From positions 1 through 6,913 of the forward strand of contig DAIDKJ010000067.1 of the NCBI GenBank assembly GCA_027450105.1: 6,913 bases of DNA, read 5' to 3'. The position numbers were made by a program, and so were the translations under genes. Source of the stretch: Ferrovum sp. Its GTDB lineage: Bacteria > Pseudomonadota > Gammaproteobacteria > Burkholderiales > Ferrovaceae. The first letter of the stretch is position 1; each line of letters opens with the position of its first letter. A model generated the notes under the pieces. The model saw only the letters and a program-made list of their open reading frames with translations, did no database searches and had not been told where the DNA came from. This document shows, piece after piece, positions 5,572 through 6,913 of this stretch.

Positions 5572-6788
5572 ATGGCGCACCGCTGGCCTCTGCGCCGTCG
5601 ATGCAAACCCTGACCCTGCTGGGGGCCACCGGAAGCATCGGGCGCAGCACGCTGGAGGTGGTGGCGCTGCACCCCGAGCGCTATCAAATCTTTGCCCTGT
5701 CAGCGCATCGCAACGTGCCCTTGCTGGCGCAACAATGTGTGCGCTTCAACGCGCGTTATGCGGTGGTCAGCCAGGAGCGGGAAGCCGAGCAGTTGCACCA
5801 GTTGCTGCGCCAGCAGGGGGCATCCCTGCCCACGGAGGTGCTGGTGGGGGCTCAAGCCCTGTGCACCGTGGCGGCGCATCCCCAGGTGGATACGGTCATG
5901 GCGGCCATCGTGGGGGCGGCCGGACTGCCCTCCACACTGGCCGCAGCCCAGGCGGGAAAACGCATTTTACTGGCCAACAAGGAAGCGCTGGTCATGTCTG
6001 GTTCGCTCATGATGCAAACCGTTCATGAGCATGGTGCTACTCTCTTGCCTGTAGATAGCGAACATAACGCGGTATTTCAGTCGCTGCCCGCAGAGCCCGG
6101 CAGCTTGCGCACCAAGGGCGTGGCGCGCATCATTCTCACGGCTTCCGGGGGGCCTTTTCTGCACTATCCCCTGTCGGCCCTGGCACAGGTTACGCCGGCC
6201 CAGGCCTGCAAGCATCCCAACTGGTCCATGGGACAAAAAATCTCCGTGGACTCGGCCACCATGATGAACAAGGGCCTGGAACTCATCGAGGCCTGCTGGT
6301 TGTTTGAGGCCCGCCCCGAGCAGGTGGATATCCTGATTCACCCCCAAAGCATCATTCATTCGCTGGTGTCCTATGTGGACGGTTCGGTGTTGGCCCAGTT
6401 GGGCAATCCAGACATGCGCACGCCCATCGCCCATGCCCTGGCCTGGCCGCAGCGCATCGCGGCCGGGGTAGCCCCCCTGGATTTGACCGCTGTGGCGGCA
6501 TTGCACTTTCAGCCTCTGGATCTGGCGCGTTTTCCTGCCGTGCGTTTGGCTACCGAGGCCATGAACCAGGGTGGCACCAGCCCGGCCCTTCTCAATGCGG
6601 CCAACGAGGTGGCGGTGGAGGCTTTCCTGCAGGGGCGCCTGCGCTTTGACCAGATTGCCTGGGTAAACGAGCAGGTGTTGACGCAAGTGGCGTCCACCGC
6701 GGCGGACACGCTGCAACAGATTCTGGCGGCGGACGAATTGGCGCGCCACCAAGCCCTGCTGTGCATGGCCCGGATCTCTTCGCCATGA
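5568..6788 (+). CDS. dxr: 1-deoxy-D-xylulose-5-phosphate reductoisomerase
   Basis: NADPH- and metal-dependent cytosolic enzyme converting DXP to 2-C-methyl-D-erythritol 4-phosphate, the committed step of the MEP isoprenoid pathway. Its products feed UppS. The 406 residues (E. coli 398) show the nucleotide-binding LLGATGSIGRSTLE (17-30), LLANKEALVMSG (134-145), the metal and substrate site PVDSEHNAVFQSLP (161-174; D163, S164, E165), ASGGPF (192-197), HPNWSMGQKISVDSATMMNK (216-235) and KGLELIEA (235-242, third metal ligand E238). The start at 5568 forms an ATGA overlap with the cdsA stop. The in-frame ATG at 5601 would remove 11 residues and better match the E. coli N-terminus, but it has no ribosome-binding site. 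Codons 151-171 have unusually A/T-rich third positions. Confidence 0.97.
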   Translation: MNGAPLASAPSMQTLTLLGATGSIGRSTLEVVALHPERYQIFALSAHRNVPLLAQQCVRFNARYAVVSQEREAEQLHQLLRQQGASLPTEVLVGAQALCTVAAHPQVDTVMAAIVGAAGLPSTLAAAQAGKRILLANKEALVMSGSLMMQTVHEHGATLLPVDSEHNAVFQSLPAEPGSLRTKGVARIILTASGGPFLHYPLSALAQVTPAQACKHPNWSMGQKISVDSATMMNKGLELIEACWLFEARPEQVDILIHPQSIIHSLVSYVDGSVLAQLGNPDMRTPIAHALAWPQRIAAGVAPLDLTAVAALHFQPLDLARFPAVRLATEAMNQGGTSPALLNAANEVAVEAFLQGRLRFDQIAWVNEQVLTQVASTAADTLQQILAADELARHQALLCMARISSP

Positions 6789-6913
6789 GCCATGTGGCTG
6801 GTGGCCTGCAAACCCTGCTGGCGTTTTTGGTGGCCCTGCTGCTGTTGATCGTGGTGCATGAATGGGGGCATTACTGGGTGGCACGCCGTCTGGGCGTGAA
6901 GGTGTTGCGCTTT
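6785..6913 (+). CDS. rseP: RseP-family site-2 intramembrane zinc protease, N-terminal fragment (cut by window edge)
   Basis: Only the first 43 codons are present. A hydrophobic segment (about 8-24) runs into HEWGHYWVARRLG (25-37), which contains the HExxH zinc-binding motif (H25, E26, H29) in the first membrane helix, as in E. coli RseP. The family cleaves the anti-sigma factor RseA within the inner membrane after DegS, releasing sigma-E, and also removes leftover signal peptides. The start forms an ATGA overlap with the dxr stop and has only a poor Shine-Dalgarno, suggesting coupled re-initiation. In most Proteobacteria this gene is followed by bamA, which would lie beyond the edge. The PDZ domains and the second active-site motif are outside the window. 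Confidence 0.93.
   Translation, partial: MSHVAGGLQTLLAFLVALLLLIVVHEWGHYWVARRLGVKVLRF

Noticed and set aside
1..6913. Search for a novel multi-gene system, mobile element, CRISPR array or toxin-antitoxin pair
   Set aside because: Every coding stretch is a recognised, intact or edge-cut housekeeping gene in a standard order. There are no spaced repeat arrays, insertion-sequence ends or unknown genes.

Overview
The window holds a conserved bacterial housekeeping cluster in the order map (divergent, minus strand, cut by the left edge) | rpsB-tsf-pyrH-frr-uppS-cdsA-dxr-rseP (plus strand, rseP cut by the right edge). The synteny and protein sequences point to a Proteobacterium. The S2 N-terminus ([20 protein letters not shown]) and the gene order fit Betaproteobacteria best. 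I cannot name a genus. By eye the base composition is moderately GC-rich, with GC-ending codons preferred. I see no mobile element, tRNA, rRNA or CRISPR array.

Layout. Positions 1-451 (minus) are the N-terminal 150 codons of methionine aminopeptidase. Positions 452-923 are a divergent control region of about 470 bp. It has an extended -10 promoter for map (near 480-488), an exact 21-bp tandem duplication (531-572), a long imperfect hairpin (622-657), an extended -10 promoter for rpsB (714-742) and a structured rpsB leader of about 175 nt (about 750-923). Then follow rpsB (924-1676), a 116-bp spacer with two hairpins, tsf (1793-2671), pyrH (2687-3400), frr (3422-3979), uppS (4016-4756), cdsA (4750-5571), dxr (5568-6788) and the start of rseP (6785 to the edge). 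The last four genes overlap by 4-7 nt, a tight, probably translationally coupled block.

How the genes fit together. The first part serves translation: S2, EF-Ts and ribosome recycling factor, with Map removing initiator methionines. PyrH supplies UDP, and through it UTP and CTP for nucleic acids, UDP-sugars and CDP-lipids. The second part builds the envelope. Dxr commits carbon to isoprenoids by the MEP pathway, UppS condenses isoprenoid units into the C55 carrier lipid, CdsA makes CDP-diacylglycerol, and RseP is the intramembrane protease of envelope stress signalling.

The coding part looks ordinary and intact, and I found no undescribed multi-gene system. The observations worth a second look are mostly in non-coding DNA: a pseudoknot-capable rpsB leader that could be an S2-responsive switch, the 21-bp tandem repeat with a related motif beside the rpsB -35, the 622-657 hairpin, and the rpsB-tsf spacer hairpins. 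Four starts were set from ribosome-binding sites and family N-termini: rpsB 924, tsf 1793, frr 3422 and dxr 5568.
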